DNA of 64,000 nucleotides from Brachionus manjavacas (Eukaryota; Rotifera; Eurotatoria; Ploima; Brachionidae), in NCBI GenBank assembly GCA_019054805.1, contig JAHQIY010000022.1, forward strand, positions 682,001 through 746,000, in the 5' to 3' direction. Shown piece by piece: positions 1 through 10,301 of this stretch. Both the position numbers and the translations under genes were made by a program. Under the pieces are notes generated by a model. The model did not search any database, had not been told where the DNA came from, and saw only the letters and a list, made by a program, of their open reading frames with translations. Each line of letters starts with the position of its first letter. The stretch's first letter is position 1.

Positions 1-1637
1 ATGAGACCTTTTTTTATCATTACAAAAAAAACAAATAATTTGTTGTTCGTTTAAGAGATGCTGTGCTTTAATTGACCAAAGTTGATTCTATATGAAAAAT
101 TCTATGCGAATAGATATAAAATATGAAAAGCTAAAATGATAAGAATATTAAATTCTGAATGAATGAATGAAAAAATTGAAAAAATATTTTATTATTACTA
201 GCTTGCATATTAGTCGATAGAAATTATAATATTTGTTTTGCATAAATTAAAATAACTAATTGAGTAGATTTTCAAATTACTTGAATTAATTAAATCTTTA
301 ATTTATGTCATTATTTTTTAGCTATATTTCAAACCAGTAAGATGAAATGAAATATCCAAATAAAATATATTTCTCATCTTCTTTATTATAAATTTTTAAA
401 ACAGTTTTTTATTTATTAATTCTACTTCTATCTTTTTTAGTATGAATGTGCTAATGCTACAAGAAAAAAAACATGACTATTATTTTGATTTAATTTAATA
501 CCGACATACTCAAAAGATTAATTAATTTCAAAAAAAAAATGCAGATCTGCAATAAATAAATTATAAATCAAATTTGATTATAAATAAATATAAATTAATA
601 TTTTTTAGTAATAATAATAAATTTGATTATAAATATGATTCGAAACTCTAATTTTCTTTTGAAGGTAGTTTAAAAGAAAATTTAGTAGAAAAAAGTCAAT
701 AAAAAAAGTCTTAAATTTTGAAGAAAAAAAAACAATTGATTAATAAAATAGTACTGTTGTAATTTTTTAATTTAAAATCTCCAAGAAGCCTTAATTCAGT
801 CAATTTGGCTGTTGGCCTTAAAGATTTCAGTCACTCGATTAAAACAGTAAAATTATTGCTAACAGACTAACAGCCAGGAATTTGGTCTAAAAGATTCTTT
901 AAGATACATATTCCCTTTATATTCAAATTCAAATTCATGTTCATTAAAATCAGCATGATTATTATCCTCATTTATATTTATATCCTTTTTAGTAAAATAA
1001 AATCATCACTCTAAAATTAAAGTTCATTAAGTTGACATATAATAAAATTCAATAATTGCTAAAATTCTAGATTTGAAACAATAGAAGATATAGAATTTTG
1101 TATGTTTATAAAAAAACAAGAAGCATTACTTAGAATACTCAATAATCATTATTTGTAAATCAATTTGTAAATAGACAAATTGAAGTGATTACATTAAATT
1201 CTGTAGTTTTAAAAATTTATTTTGTTTAAAATTTTTCTATAATAAATATTTTTTTTAACGACGTCCTAAAATTCCAGATTTTGGTGCCTAAAAAAAAAGT
1301 TTTTTAGGCTCAAGATAGTTAGAATGAAAATCTGTGATCATGAAAGCAACCAAATTCCGAAATTTTCAATTTTAATTTGAAACCAAATCTGGGATCAAAT
1401 CAATTTTCAATTATTAAATAAGTTGTTATTATTTAAAATAATAATAAGGAGAGGTACGTTTTTGGATTTAACATACTCTGTCAAATTTAGAGGTAAATTC
1501 TGCAATTTCAAAATGCTTATTGTAAAGTGCACATCATTTAAATGATATGATTTTAAGTGAGTTATTTTTTGCAAACTTTTGCACAGTTTAGCTTTAGAAT
1601 AAACATATTTTAAAGAAAAATAATAACATTTAAATAC
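1..1637. other. AT-rich stretch without a recognisable gene
   Basis: I see no exon chain, RNA gene or conserved protein fragment on either strand. The sequence is dominated by A/T homopolymer runs and simple words. The longest open stretch, on the minus strand at about 1407-1676, is Phe/Tyr/Asn-rich in the way AT-rich noncoding DNA is and has no recognisable motif. Confidence 0.5.
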
Positions 1638-2462
1638 AAAATAAGTTAAATTTTTATTTATTACAAACAAACACAAATACCAACCAAATAAAGTGTGGAG
1701 AATTCACCTTTTATTCAAAATGACTTTTAAAAAATTTAATACACAAGTAATATTGTTTTAACTTAATTTAAATACAATTTTTAAAAAAAAATAAGCGTTA
1801 AATATATCAAAATATCATTAAATTTTGTGGGAAATACAATTAAAAAATTAGGATTAATAAAAAAATTTTTTTCAAAAATTGTTTTATAATTCTTATTGAT
1901 AAAATAATTTTTTGTAAAAAAGTTAATTATTTTTAAAAGACTCTTGAGCAAAAATATTAATAAAAGTCAAATTATTTTTTTGTTGATTACAAAAGATAAA
2001 ATTAAAATAACTAAAATAAACAATCTAAAACGCAAAAGCTATGAAAAATATTTATAGGAACAAAAGAAAATTTTCAAAAAAAATTTGATCTGAAAAACTT
2101 TATTAAATTAAAGAATTTTAAAATAACGTTAGATTGAAAAAGGATAAAACTAAAAATTATTTAAGTCTTTTCATCGATATATAATAAAAAAAAAATAAAT
2201 TAAATGTTAAAAATATTAAAAAAATTTTCTGCATGCAACAAGGTGCAACATTCAAAAATTTTTGATTTTTATCAGAAATTTATGTAATTTGTGAAGTTTT
2301 TTAATCTAAACTATGCATTAGAAATTAAATTAAAAAAATAAGTTAAATTTTTATTTATTACAAACAAACACAAATACCAACCAAATAAAGTGTGGAGAGT
2401 TCACATTTTATTCAAAATGACTTTTAAAAAATTTAATACACAAGTAATATTGTTTTAACTTA
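1638..2462. repeat. Pair of direct repeats (~128 bp each, 697 bp apart)
   Basis: A block at about 1638-1765 recurs in the same orientation at about 2335-2462 with only a few differences. Both copies hold the same ACAAACAAACACAAATACC word, then AAAGTGTGGAGA and ACACAAGTAATATTG. The offset is a constant 697 bp. About 570 bp of unrelated AT-rich DNA lies between. This could be a small terminal-repeat (TRIM-like) element, two insertions of one short repeat, or a local duplication. The copies do not begin TG and end CA, so LTR identity is not supported. Confidence 0.6.
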
Positions 2463-2677
2463 AAGATCTATGTTTAGGGGTATTATCTTAAAGTTTAGAT
2501 CATAGTCTCTTACGCAAAAAAGAAGTAAACAATCACCAAAATAAAAAATACATTAAGTTCAGTAAATTAAGCATAAAGAACCCAAAATGGTCACTACGTC
2601 AAAAAATATTCTGGTGAAATGCTTGAAACTAGAAGTAAGAATAAAATTAAATGCATAGAAAAAAATAAACTGTATTT

Positions 2678-2990
2678 AAACTTAAACTACTTAAAGTCTC
2701 AAATCGACTTTTTGAGTTGAATGAGAGATATGTCAAGGCAGGATTGAGTCATTCCGTTCCATTGGTCATCAGACTGGTGGAAAATGGTTATTAATCATGA
2801 TTTATCGAATATCCAACTCCTTTATGTAATTTCTTCTTTTTTTCCTGAACTATCTATTATTTAAATAAGTCTTACCTCTAGCTATTTCAACGTATCGTTT
2901 TTAATTTTATTTTGACTTATTTATCCTTTTTCTTATTTCATTTCCTTTTTTTTTATATATTCAGAAGGAGCATTAGCCCGGTTCAGATAA
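2678..2990 (+). mobile_element. LINE 3' end (5'-truncated copy)
   Basis: This copy encodes the last ~35 residues of a LINE ORF2 (LLKVSNRLFELNERYVKAGL..., ending VRLVENGY-stop or nearly so) followed by the 3'UTR and the terminal word GAAGGAGCATTAGCCCGGTT. The same block, nearly identical, ends the longer LINE at 8889-9215. 5' truncation is normal for non-LTR retrotransposons. It is the cleanest copy of this 3' end in the window. Confidence 0.75.
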
Positions 2991-3704
2991 AAAGATAAAT
3001 AAAAAAATAACGGTATTCAAATGATGAATTTTAATTGAGGTTATTTTTTCAAATGTTAATTAATTGTCGATTGAAAAAAAAATTACCAATGCAAGCATTG
3101 AATTCTAAAATAGCTGCCGAATTTAATTATAATTCAAACATCTTATAGGAAATTTCTAAACTGTGAAAGTAGAAGAGATAAAAGTAAGCAGTTTTTGATT
3201 CGAAAGCTTGAAAAACGAAGTACTCATTGATAAATTAAATAATGAAATAAATGTTCTAAAATTGATGCTTAAATTCTTCTTAGAAGAAATATGATAGGCA
3301 AAAAAGCAATTTTTTTTTAAATTAGAGAAAGCAGATCAGAAATATATTAAGACATTTGTAGTTTTTGAAGACTTTTGCTTTTTATTTCATACACAGAATA
3401 AGTTTATGGTCATTAGAACAAAAATTAAAGCTTATTTGTATATTCTATGCATTAAAATTTTTCTGTGAGCTTTTTTTAAATTTTAAAAAATTTATTTTAT
3501 GTTACTATTTTATTTATTTGTAAATCTAAATTAAAACAATGATTCTAGAACTATGTCCTGATCCATTAATTTTGATTTTCTTAAATTAGTCGGTTTATTC
3601 CATCACAGGTCTTTTTAGATAAAAGATGATTAATCTGTTATCATAACAGATAATCTAAATAAATAGTATTTATTTAGATTAATATAATTAATTAATTAAA
3701 AAGA

Positions 3705-3950
3705 CAAAGACGAAAGGGCCATCAAAATTGAAAATGCATTTATAACGTTGCCTGAGTTGTTGTTGAATAATTTAATTTTGTGGCATTCTTGGTTATTAAT
3801 TCACAGTTAGTTTTAAACTAAACAAAAAACTATTCGGAGATTCTTCACATTTCGTTTTAGATATGTTTTTAGAAAATTTCAGCAAACTGAATAAAGATAT
3901 AACAAAAGCATCTGTTTACAACCGTGGTCTCTACCTCAATGGAATGTAAA
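3705..3950 (+). other. Unassigned coding-like fragment
   Basis: Two short stretches read like protein: around 3705-3790 (…DERAIKIENAFITLPELLL…) and 3795-3950 (…KKLFGDSSHFVLDMFLENF… ending RGLYLNGM-stop). An acceptor-like CACAG lies between them near 3808. Amino-acid use is unlike the Phe/Lys/Asn runs of the surrounding noncoding DNA. I cannot assign a family. It may be the last exons of a small gene whose 5' part I cannot assemble, or a transposon relic. Confidence 0.25.
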
Positions 3951-4182
3951 ATTTAAATTCAATCTCTTAATTTTAAAGATCTTTTAAGAGCAAACTTTTA
4001 CACTTAGTAATCATTGATAAAACAAAAATTTTCTTTTTTTATGATGCCTACTAACTACTTGTAATTAAGAAAAAAAATTAATTTACTGAAATTTTATCTT
4101 TGATGAATTCTAAAAATAATTTAAAGTCTTTGATTTATTTAAAAGATAAAAATAGAAAAATTAATCATTTTGTTTCTTCATT

Positions 4183-5438
4183 TTAATCCCCCAATCGATA
4201 TCCTCCTCTTAAATTTCTATTTTGTCCAGTGTCATTTTCTCTTCTAGTTGAATTGTTAAAATTTGTTCTTCGACTCGGAAAATACTTGTATCTTAAAAAT
4301 ATGTGAATAATTAGGATTTTGAAAATTCTAAATTTGACAAAGCTTTAGGAATAGTTTAAAAGTAAAGAATATTCCATCAAGAACATCCTATTAGTTCCTC
4401 GAATTCCTAAATTTGTAAAAATTAAGGTTAAAATATTTATTATTCTACTTACAAAATTTCTGGTGTCTTCAAAATATGAATTCCATTAGTTTCAGGATAG
4501 CGAAACATTAAAAAAAAATAGAGATGGCCGACCAGAATGCCAATTAATTCTGAAATCCCGCTTGATTAAAAAAAAAACACAATAATATAAAAATTCTTAA
4601 TATTTGCATAAAGATACCTTCCACGAATTATCATATTGAATCCAAGTAAAACCCTTGAATATTAATTTTCATGAGCATTTTTAGAAATCAATTTAATTAT
4701 TACCATGGTAAATATAAAGCCTTTACAAATTTTCATTTAAATTTAATTTTTAACTTAACTATTTTCAATTATACCTTAAATCTTGTTCCGAACCAAAAAC
4801 TAACAATTTGGTCTCGGTTGATTTGTGACCAAATATACATCACACTCATTATCATTGGATCCATTAATATCTTAGTTTAGATAAATTTTAGAATAAAATC
4901 TATAATAAGAATAAAGTCGTTATAAAATATTTTACTTGAAATTTCAAAATAAATCCGACAATGGTCAATATAAGCCAATTAAAAACTAGCATGAACAAGT
5001 AGTCAGCTGGCTTTCCATCGTAGCTTGCTATAAAAAATATATGTAAGTTAGAGGCTAATTTTATTTGAAAGAAATTTACTATTCTCTAATCCAACTGAAT
5101 ATGTATACAAGAAATACAAATTTATTAGGTAAGAAAATCCGCTTTGTGGTGTAATTGGATAAAAAAATAAAGCTGTGACTGGTCTCCAAAACTATAAATT
5201 AAAATTTGAATATAAAAGGAAATCACTTAGCACATGCATTTTAGAACGGTATATATTTTTTTTAAATGCTCACATGAAACTCTTTTAAAAATGGCTCTAA
5301 TAGAAGGATCAAATAGAGCGGATTTAAAATTCCCAGTCGTGACAAGAGTGGTATTATGACAGAGCCACTAAACCAAAATCTTGTTATTTTTGGTATCGAG
5401 TTGTACCAATCTTTAAAATCTGTTCCAACAGCTGACAT
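4183..5438 (-). CDS. DERL1: Derlin-1-like ER membrane protein (8 exons)
   Basis: Spliced gene of 244 codons plus stop. Exons in order are 5274-5438, 5080-5191, 4936-5027, 4775-4870, 4704-4720, 4618-4653, 4453-4560 and 4183-4291. All introns are GT-AG, phases agree, and the lengths sum to 735 nt. Derlin landmarks appear in order: N-terminal DWYNSIPKITRFWF, FWRPVTALFFYP, YDGKPADYLFML, INRDQIVSFWFGTRFK, ELIGILVGHLYFFLMFRYP, and a C-terminal GGYRLGD tail like the family's GxGxRLG end (the SHP box that binds p97/VCP). Derlins are rhomboid pseudoproteases with several membrane spans in the ER; they act in retrotranslocation of misfolded proteins (ERAD). Human Derlin-1 is 251 residues, so this looks complete. 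Exon 5 is a 17-nt microexon. The ATG directly follows a TTTTCTTAG acceptor-like site. Confidence 0.95.
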
Positions 5439-6190
5439 CTAAGAAAACGTTTTATCTTTTCGAAATTTTCTGATAAATTTAAATATTAATAATTTTGAAT
5501 TTTATATTAAAAATAACTATGATTTCGACATAAATTATGATGAGGTTTCAGTATTTTATTAGAAGTTTGTCATTTTGTCTCTTTTTTTTTTTTTACTCTA
5601 TATCATTCAATTAAACTTGCTTATAATTTTGTCTTTTTTTATTTTCAAATATAAAATATTTTGGTTTGTCATTTGCTAATCATACTATTTTCTTTTCGGT
5701 TACTTTTGATAAGTCTTTGAAAAGATTGACCATTTTTGTTTTTCCTAATCATGAGTGAATTTTTTTTAACATCATTTCCTCTAATTGACTTGTTAGGTAA
5801 TGTGAATTTGGAACAATTATCAAAGACAATAGTTATAAATTGAAATAACTTTTTTGTTTAAGTCTCGCTATTTTAAATTTATTCGGAAAACTGCATCAGC
5901 TGATATAAACTCTTCATCTTAAAAAATTAAATCTATGCAAAACCCCTGAAATTCTGCAAAGCACATGTATCAGCAAATCATCAAAATTAAATTGTAGAGA
6001 CAAAATTTGGGCGTTTCTGCTGATACATTTTGCATAACGATTTTTAGACTTAGACAAAAAAAAAACGTATTTTAATTTTTTTTTTAAATCTTTGTCCCAA
6101 AATATTCCCAATGCCGATTGTTTCACCATATAAAGAATACCTCACTCTGCATAATTTTCTATTTATTTTATCAGGTTCCATTTATTAAGC
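5439..6190. other. DERL1 upstream region, no gene seen
   Basis: AT-rich DNA upstream of DERL1. The first nine bases read TTTTCTTAG on the minus strand, right against the start codon, like a 3' splice site of a 5'UTR intron or a trans-splice acceptor. A short imperfect inverted repeat around TGTATCAGCA lies near 5966-6030. A minus-strand open stretch at 5914-6129 has no recognisable motif. Confidence 0.4.
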
Positions 6191-6371
6191 AATATAATTG
6201 TTTCTTATGATTTATTGACGAGCTAAATAAATACATCTCGAAAAGTATCATTCATGCTGCTCAAAAAAGATCCCTCCACTCTCAAAATTTTTTTTATATA
6301 TAGCTTACAAAAAAATATTGTAACATTTATTAAAGAACGAAGAAAAGTAAGAAGACTTTTCTAAAAATCTA

Positions 6372-7410
6372 CAGAGTTTTTTTAAGTCACAAGTCTTAAG
6401 TTAAGTCAAGTCAATGACTTAAAATTTTTTTTTTAGAAAAAGGCTAAGTAAAGCCAGTCAGCTTGACGCTCAAAATCTTGGACCGTTTAAAAAATCGGTA
6501 AAAAAAAAGCGGGCAGTCAAAAATACGGTCAACATTGTGGCGGGCGGTCATTTAGCCGTTCAGCTTGGCGGCCAGAGTTTTGGACTGCCGCGCTGAAAAA
6601 AAGAGGTTAAAATATCAAAAAAAATTAAAAAGTTAATTTAATTAAATATGTTTATTAAATAATAAAAAAAAAAACATATTTTAATTAAAAAAAAATAAAA
6701 AAATATCAACGGCCAACAATCACCCGCTACCAACAACCCCAAACTACAAACAACTTTCTTCCAACAACCACTAACAACAATACTACTATTATTCCTACTA
6801 GTAAACTTCTTTAAAGTAGTAGAAGTAGTGTAAGTAAAGTATAAGTAGTTATAATAGTAGTAAATTAGTAGTAGTAGTAGTTATAATAATAGTAAAGTAG
6901 TAGTAGTATTGTTGTTTGTGGTTGTTGTTGGCCGTTGGCCGTTGACCGTTGATAATTGTTTGCCTTTGACGGTTGATAGTTGTTGGTAGTGGTTGGAAGT
7001 TAGTTGTTGGGAGCGGGTGATTGTTGGCCGTTGATATTTTTTTATTTTTTTTAAATTAAAATATGTTTTTTTTTTTATTATTTAATAAACATATTTAATT
7101 AAATTAACTTTTTAATTTTTTTTGATATTTTAACCTCTTTTTTTCAGCGCGGCAGTCCAAAACTCTGGCCGCCAAGCTGAACGGCTAAATGACCGCCCGC
7201 CACAATGTTGACCGTATTTTTGACTGCCCGCTTTTTTTTTTTTTACCGATTTTTTAAACGGTCCAAGATTTTGAGCGTCAAGCTGACTGGCTTTACTTAG
7301 CCTTTTTCTAAAAAAAAAATTTTAAGTCATGTCTTTGACTTTAAAAAAAAAAAAAAAATTTAAGTCAAGTCATAACTTTGACTTAAAACTGTGACTTAAA
7401 AACAAGTCTG
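6372..7410. mobile_element. hAT-like foldback element with 8-bp target duplication
   Basis: The element has arms of ~330 bp, near-perfect inverted copies of each other (for example GCGGGCAGTCAAAAATACGG on the left and its complement near 7205-7232). Ends read CAGAGTTTTTTTAAGTCAC on the left and, complemented, CAGACTTGTTTTTAAGTCAC on the right. It is flanked by AAAATCTA at 6364-6371 and again at 7411-7418. It splits a LINE whose protein reading resumes directly after the right duplication. CAG-type ends plus an 8-bp duplication are hallmarks of the hAT superfamily. The centre (about 6720-7020) holds CAACAA/TTGTTG and TAG/GTA repeats and no transposase. Confidence 0.85.
6785..6960. repeat. TAG/GTA and GTTG simple repeats in the foldback centre
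   Basis: Irregular runs of AGTAGTAGTAGT and TAATAGTAG are followed by GTTGTTG and GGCCGTTGGCCGTTGACCGTT. They occupy the loop of the foldback element. The left part of the loop is CAA-rich and the right part TTG-rich, so the loop is itself loosely self-complementary. Confidence 0.6.
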
Positions 7411-8524
7411 AAAATCTAGATGTCCTTCTTTTAAGGTCGCTTTTAATAAGCTTACATCTGAGCTACGTCTCAGTATAAAAGAATTTTGGAACCAAAACTC
7501 GCTCGAGTTCATCACAGGAAATAATCCACTGTCAACTAGACCTTTTTTGAGGAAAATAAATAAGTTTAGATCAAAAAAACTTACAAGACAAATCCCTTCA
7601 CTATTAAAAGACGCAGAGGAATATAATTAATATACAGAAAAAGGAAAAAATTGTGGCGAACTTTAAGCAACAACTTTTAATCTTCATTTTGATTTTGTTG
7701 AATCCGACGATAATAGTGAAGTATTACAAGAAATAAGAGATTTCATAAAAAATAAGGTTCAAAATAATTTAAACGAGCCTATCGCCCAATTGAAAAATTT
7801 CAAATGCCTTGAAAAAACTAAATGAACTAGCAAGATCTAATCTAGATCGGATCTACAACCTAATTATTGAGACTTTATTTGAAATTAGTTTACTCTTTAA
7901 CATGAGTTTGGAACCAGATCAAATCCCAAAATCCTGAAAAATAGCAAATATAACTATGATACCCAAGAAATCTTCTCCTACTCAAGATCCTAATAACTAT
8001 CGTCAAATTAGTATGACAAGTTGCCTTGGCAAGTTACTTGAACGTATAATTTACACTAGAATATATGATTTTCTTGAGAACGATAAATTACTTATTCACG
8101 AACAATCTGAATTTAGAAAACATACAAATACAGAAAATAATCTTTTTTTTTCTTTTAAAAAGTTGTAGAGTCTTTACATAATATAAGTAAAAAGTCTATT
8201 ATCTATATTTTGACATTTCAAAGCTCTTGATGGAGTTTGGCATGATGGACTAATTTACAAGCTAATTAGAATTAATCTACCGCGTTATCCTATTTATTGG
8301 ATTAGATCGTTTCTGTTTTTAAGATCTTTTAGACTAAATGTAAATGGTCATCTAGGTGATCGATACCCTATTAAAGCATAAGTTCCACAAGGATCAGTTA
8401 TCATTCCGCTTCTTTTTAGCACTTTAATTAATGACATACCAAAAAGAAATAAAACAAACTGCCAATACTTCGTTCTTTTTGCAGATGATTCGGCTACTTT
8501 TTTTTTTTTACAGCCGTTCTAATA

Positions 8525-8640
8525 AAATCGTAACGCCGGCCGGCGCGGCCTCAGCCATTTTGTCGGCCTGCTTGTTCGGCGAGCTCTGTCTAGGAGTCCG
8601 GCCTGTTCAGCCATGTCGGCCTGCTTGAGCTGACATCACA
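8525..8640. other. GC-rich block inside a dead LINE
   Basis: About 115 bp of strikingly GC-rich sequence in an otherwise ~25% GC neighbourhood, containing GCCGGCCGGCGCGGCC. It sits just after the LINE FADD box, where the C-terminal half of the RT should continue. Internally it is an imperfect duplication: CAGCCATTTTGTCGGCCTG and CAGCCATGTCGGCCTG occur ~50 bp apart, both followed by CTTG. No protein or RNA family is recognised. It may be a foreign insert, a small GC-rich repeat, or an assembly chimera. Confidence 0.55.
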
Positions 8641-9224
8641 TTGGACTCAAAGCTTACCTTTTTTTCAATGGTAGATGATTTAAAATAGCGCTGTAATTCA
8701 AGGCTTAACTTAATAAAATGTCTCAAAAATAGAAAATGGTGTCTGAAACCAAAAACGATAGGTAATCTTTACAAATCCTTAATAACTAAGATCAAAAAAA
8801 TACAAAATATTCAAAATTCATTAATTCGATCTATTTTGAAGCTGAAATATGATACCAACCCCAATTTTATGCATCAAGAGACTTTCATTAAACTTAAACT
8901 ACTTAAAGTCTCAAATCGACTTTTTGAGTTGAATGAGAGATATGTTAAGGCAGGATTGAGCCATTCTGTTCCATTGGTCATCAGACTGGTGGAAAATGGT
9001 TATTAATCATGATTTATCGAATATCCAACTCCTATATGTAATTTCTTCTTTTTTTCCTGAACCATCTATTATTTAAATAAGTCTAACCTCTAGCTATTTC
9101 AACATATCGTTTTTAATTTTTTTTCTCATTATTTAATCCTTTTTTTTCTGTATTTTATCTTATTTAGCTCTATTTTTTATTTTATATATTTTTATTCTGA
9201 AGGAGCATTAGCTCATTAAGCTCT

Positions 9225-9345
9225 ATGACTTTTTAGCACTTTCATTAATGACATACCAAAAAGAAATAAAACAAACCGCCAATACTCCGTTCATTTTGCA
9301 GATGATTTAGCTACTTTTTGTTTTAATTACAGAAGCAAAGATTCG
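9225..9345 (+). mobile_element. LINE RT fragment containing the FADD box
   Basis: A second copy of the RT segment around the catalytic FADD motif, preceded by FINDIPKRNKTN. It nearly matches 8415-8500 and 15595-15680. It begins straight after the 3' tail of the preceding LINE, so it is a separate insertion or an internal duplication. It is too short to function. Confidence 0.75.
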
Positions 9346-9617
9346 CTTTTTTGCAACTACTCCATTCTGTAAATTTTTGTATTTTTTCAAGTGCAAGTTA
9401 GAGCTTTGTTCTAGGGCTTTTATTTCAATGTGTTAGTTTTCTACAAATTGACTAGCTTTCTCGTAAAAATTAGTAATAAAAAAACAGACATTCTCTTTGT
9501 CTTTGTAATTTAAAATAATAAATTATTTCAAAATTTCTAAATTTCATAATAATCTTTGTCTTTAATTTTAGGATTTATAAATTTCATAAATCATTAAAAA
9601 AAAATTCAAAATTAATT

Positions 9618-9635
9618 ACTCTAATTTTTCATAAG
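9618..9635 (+). promoter_or_regulatory. Splice-acceptor-like site abutting the CHMP5 start codon
   Basis: A T-rich stretch ending CATAAG lies directly before the ATG, like a 3' splice site. It could end an intron in the 5'UTR or serve as a trans-splice acceptor. DERL1, MRPS22 and CDK12 have comparable AG-terminated pyrimidine stretches 0-13 nt before their ATGs. Confidence 0.35.
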
Positions 9636-10301
9636 ATGAATAGGATTTTTGGTTCTAAAAAGGCTCCGCCACCAACACCTAATTTAAGTGATTGTGTGGC
9701 CAATATTGATAGCCGAGGAGAAAGTGTTGATAAAAAAATTCAACGGTTAGAGGTAGAAATATCAAAATATAGCGAGCAAATGAAAAAAATGCGAGACGGT
9801 CCAGCAAAACAAGCTGTAAAGCAAAAAGCGTTGAGAATACTCAAGCAAAAAAAAGTTTATGAACAACAACGCGATATGCTTTATAATCAGTCATTCAACA
9901 TTGAGCAACAAAATATGGCAATTCAATCAATGAAAGACACTCATACCACAGTTCAGGCTATGAAGACTGGTCTCAAAGAAATGAAAAGAGAGTTCAAAAA
10001 AATTGATGTTAATAAAATAGAAAATTTGCAAGATGACTTAGAGGATATACTTGAACAAACAAATGAAGTTCAAGATTTAATGAGTAGAAATTACGGCATG
10101 CCAGAAGTTGATGAGTCAGAACTTTTAGCTGAGCTAGAAGACATTGCAAATGAAATGGAAGGTGATACAGACACAAGCTATTTGGATGCACCTTCAGTCC
10201 CTGCTAGAGAACCTGGAATTGATTCGTTAAATGTTAATGCAGATGGAATACAAGTTGATGAATTTGGATTGCCAAAATTATCCCAAGCAAACCGAATGTG
10301 A
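9636..10301 (+). CDS. CHMP5: ESCRT-III subunit CHMP5/VPS60
   Basis: An intronless gene of 221 residues; the human protein is 219. It opens MNRIFGSKK, the CHMP5 start, and has DSRGESVDKKIQRL, GPAKQAVKQKALRILKQKK, YEQQRDMLYNQSFN and a C-terminal VDEFGLPKL block equivalent to CHMP5's VDEFGLPQI. CHMP5 is a helical ESCRT-III component acting at late endosomes; its acidic C-terminal half (residues ~130-180 here) binds LIP5/VTA1 and so regulates VPS4. The helical N-terminal basic region and acidic C-terminal region are both present. The next recognisable gene is MRPS22, 2.6 kb downstream on the same strand. No other CHMP fits as well. Confidence 0.97.
   Translation: MNRIFGSKKAPPPTPNLSDCVANIDSRGESVDKKIQRLEVEISKYSEQMKKMRDGPAKQAVKQKALRILKQKKVYEQQRDMLYNQSFNIEQQNMAIQSMKDTHTTVQAMKTGLKEMKREFKKIDVNKIENLQDDLEDILEQTNEVQDLMSRNYGMPEVDESELLAELEDIANEMEGDTDTSYLDAPSVPAREPGIDSLNVNADGIQVDEFGLPKLSQANRM

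Larger units (their letters stand above)
6190..9215 (+). mobile_element. Decayed LINE (jockey/CR1-like), interrupted by a foldback element
   Basis: ORF2 pieces occur in the correct order on the plus strand. The endonuclease-RT linker is at 6215-6371 (DELNKYISKSIIHAAQKRS; IKERRKVRRLF). It resumes after an insertion at 7419 (FNKLTSELRLSIKEFW; NPLSTRPF). The RT core runs from about 7870 to 8500 (NYRQISMTSCLGKLLERII; VPQGSV; FADD). The C-terminal part is at about 8660-9005, then a 3'UTR ending GAAGGAGCATTAGCTC near 9210. Stops and frameshifts break it throughout, and the region after FADD is shortened and replaced by a GC-rich block, so it is dead. The FADD box, the normal catalytic motif of RT, is intact but out of a usable frame. 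Confidence 0.85.

Noticed and set aside
1638-2462. Solo LTR retrotransposon
   Set aside because: No TG…CA ends, primer-binding site or polypurine tract could be supported.
5914-6129. Small minus-strand protein gene
   Set aside because: No motif, no flanking exons, and composition typical of AT-rich noncoding DNA.
6840-6920. CRISPR-like regularly spaced repeat in the TAG/GTA tract
   Set aside because: It is a simple trinucleotide repeat in a transposon loop of a eukaryotic genome, with no regular spacers.
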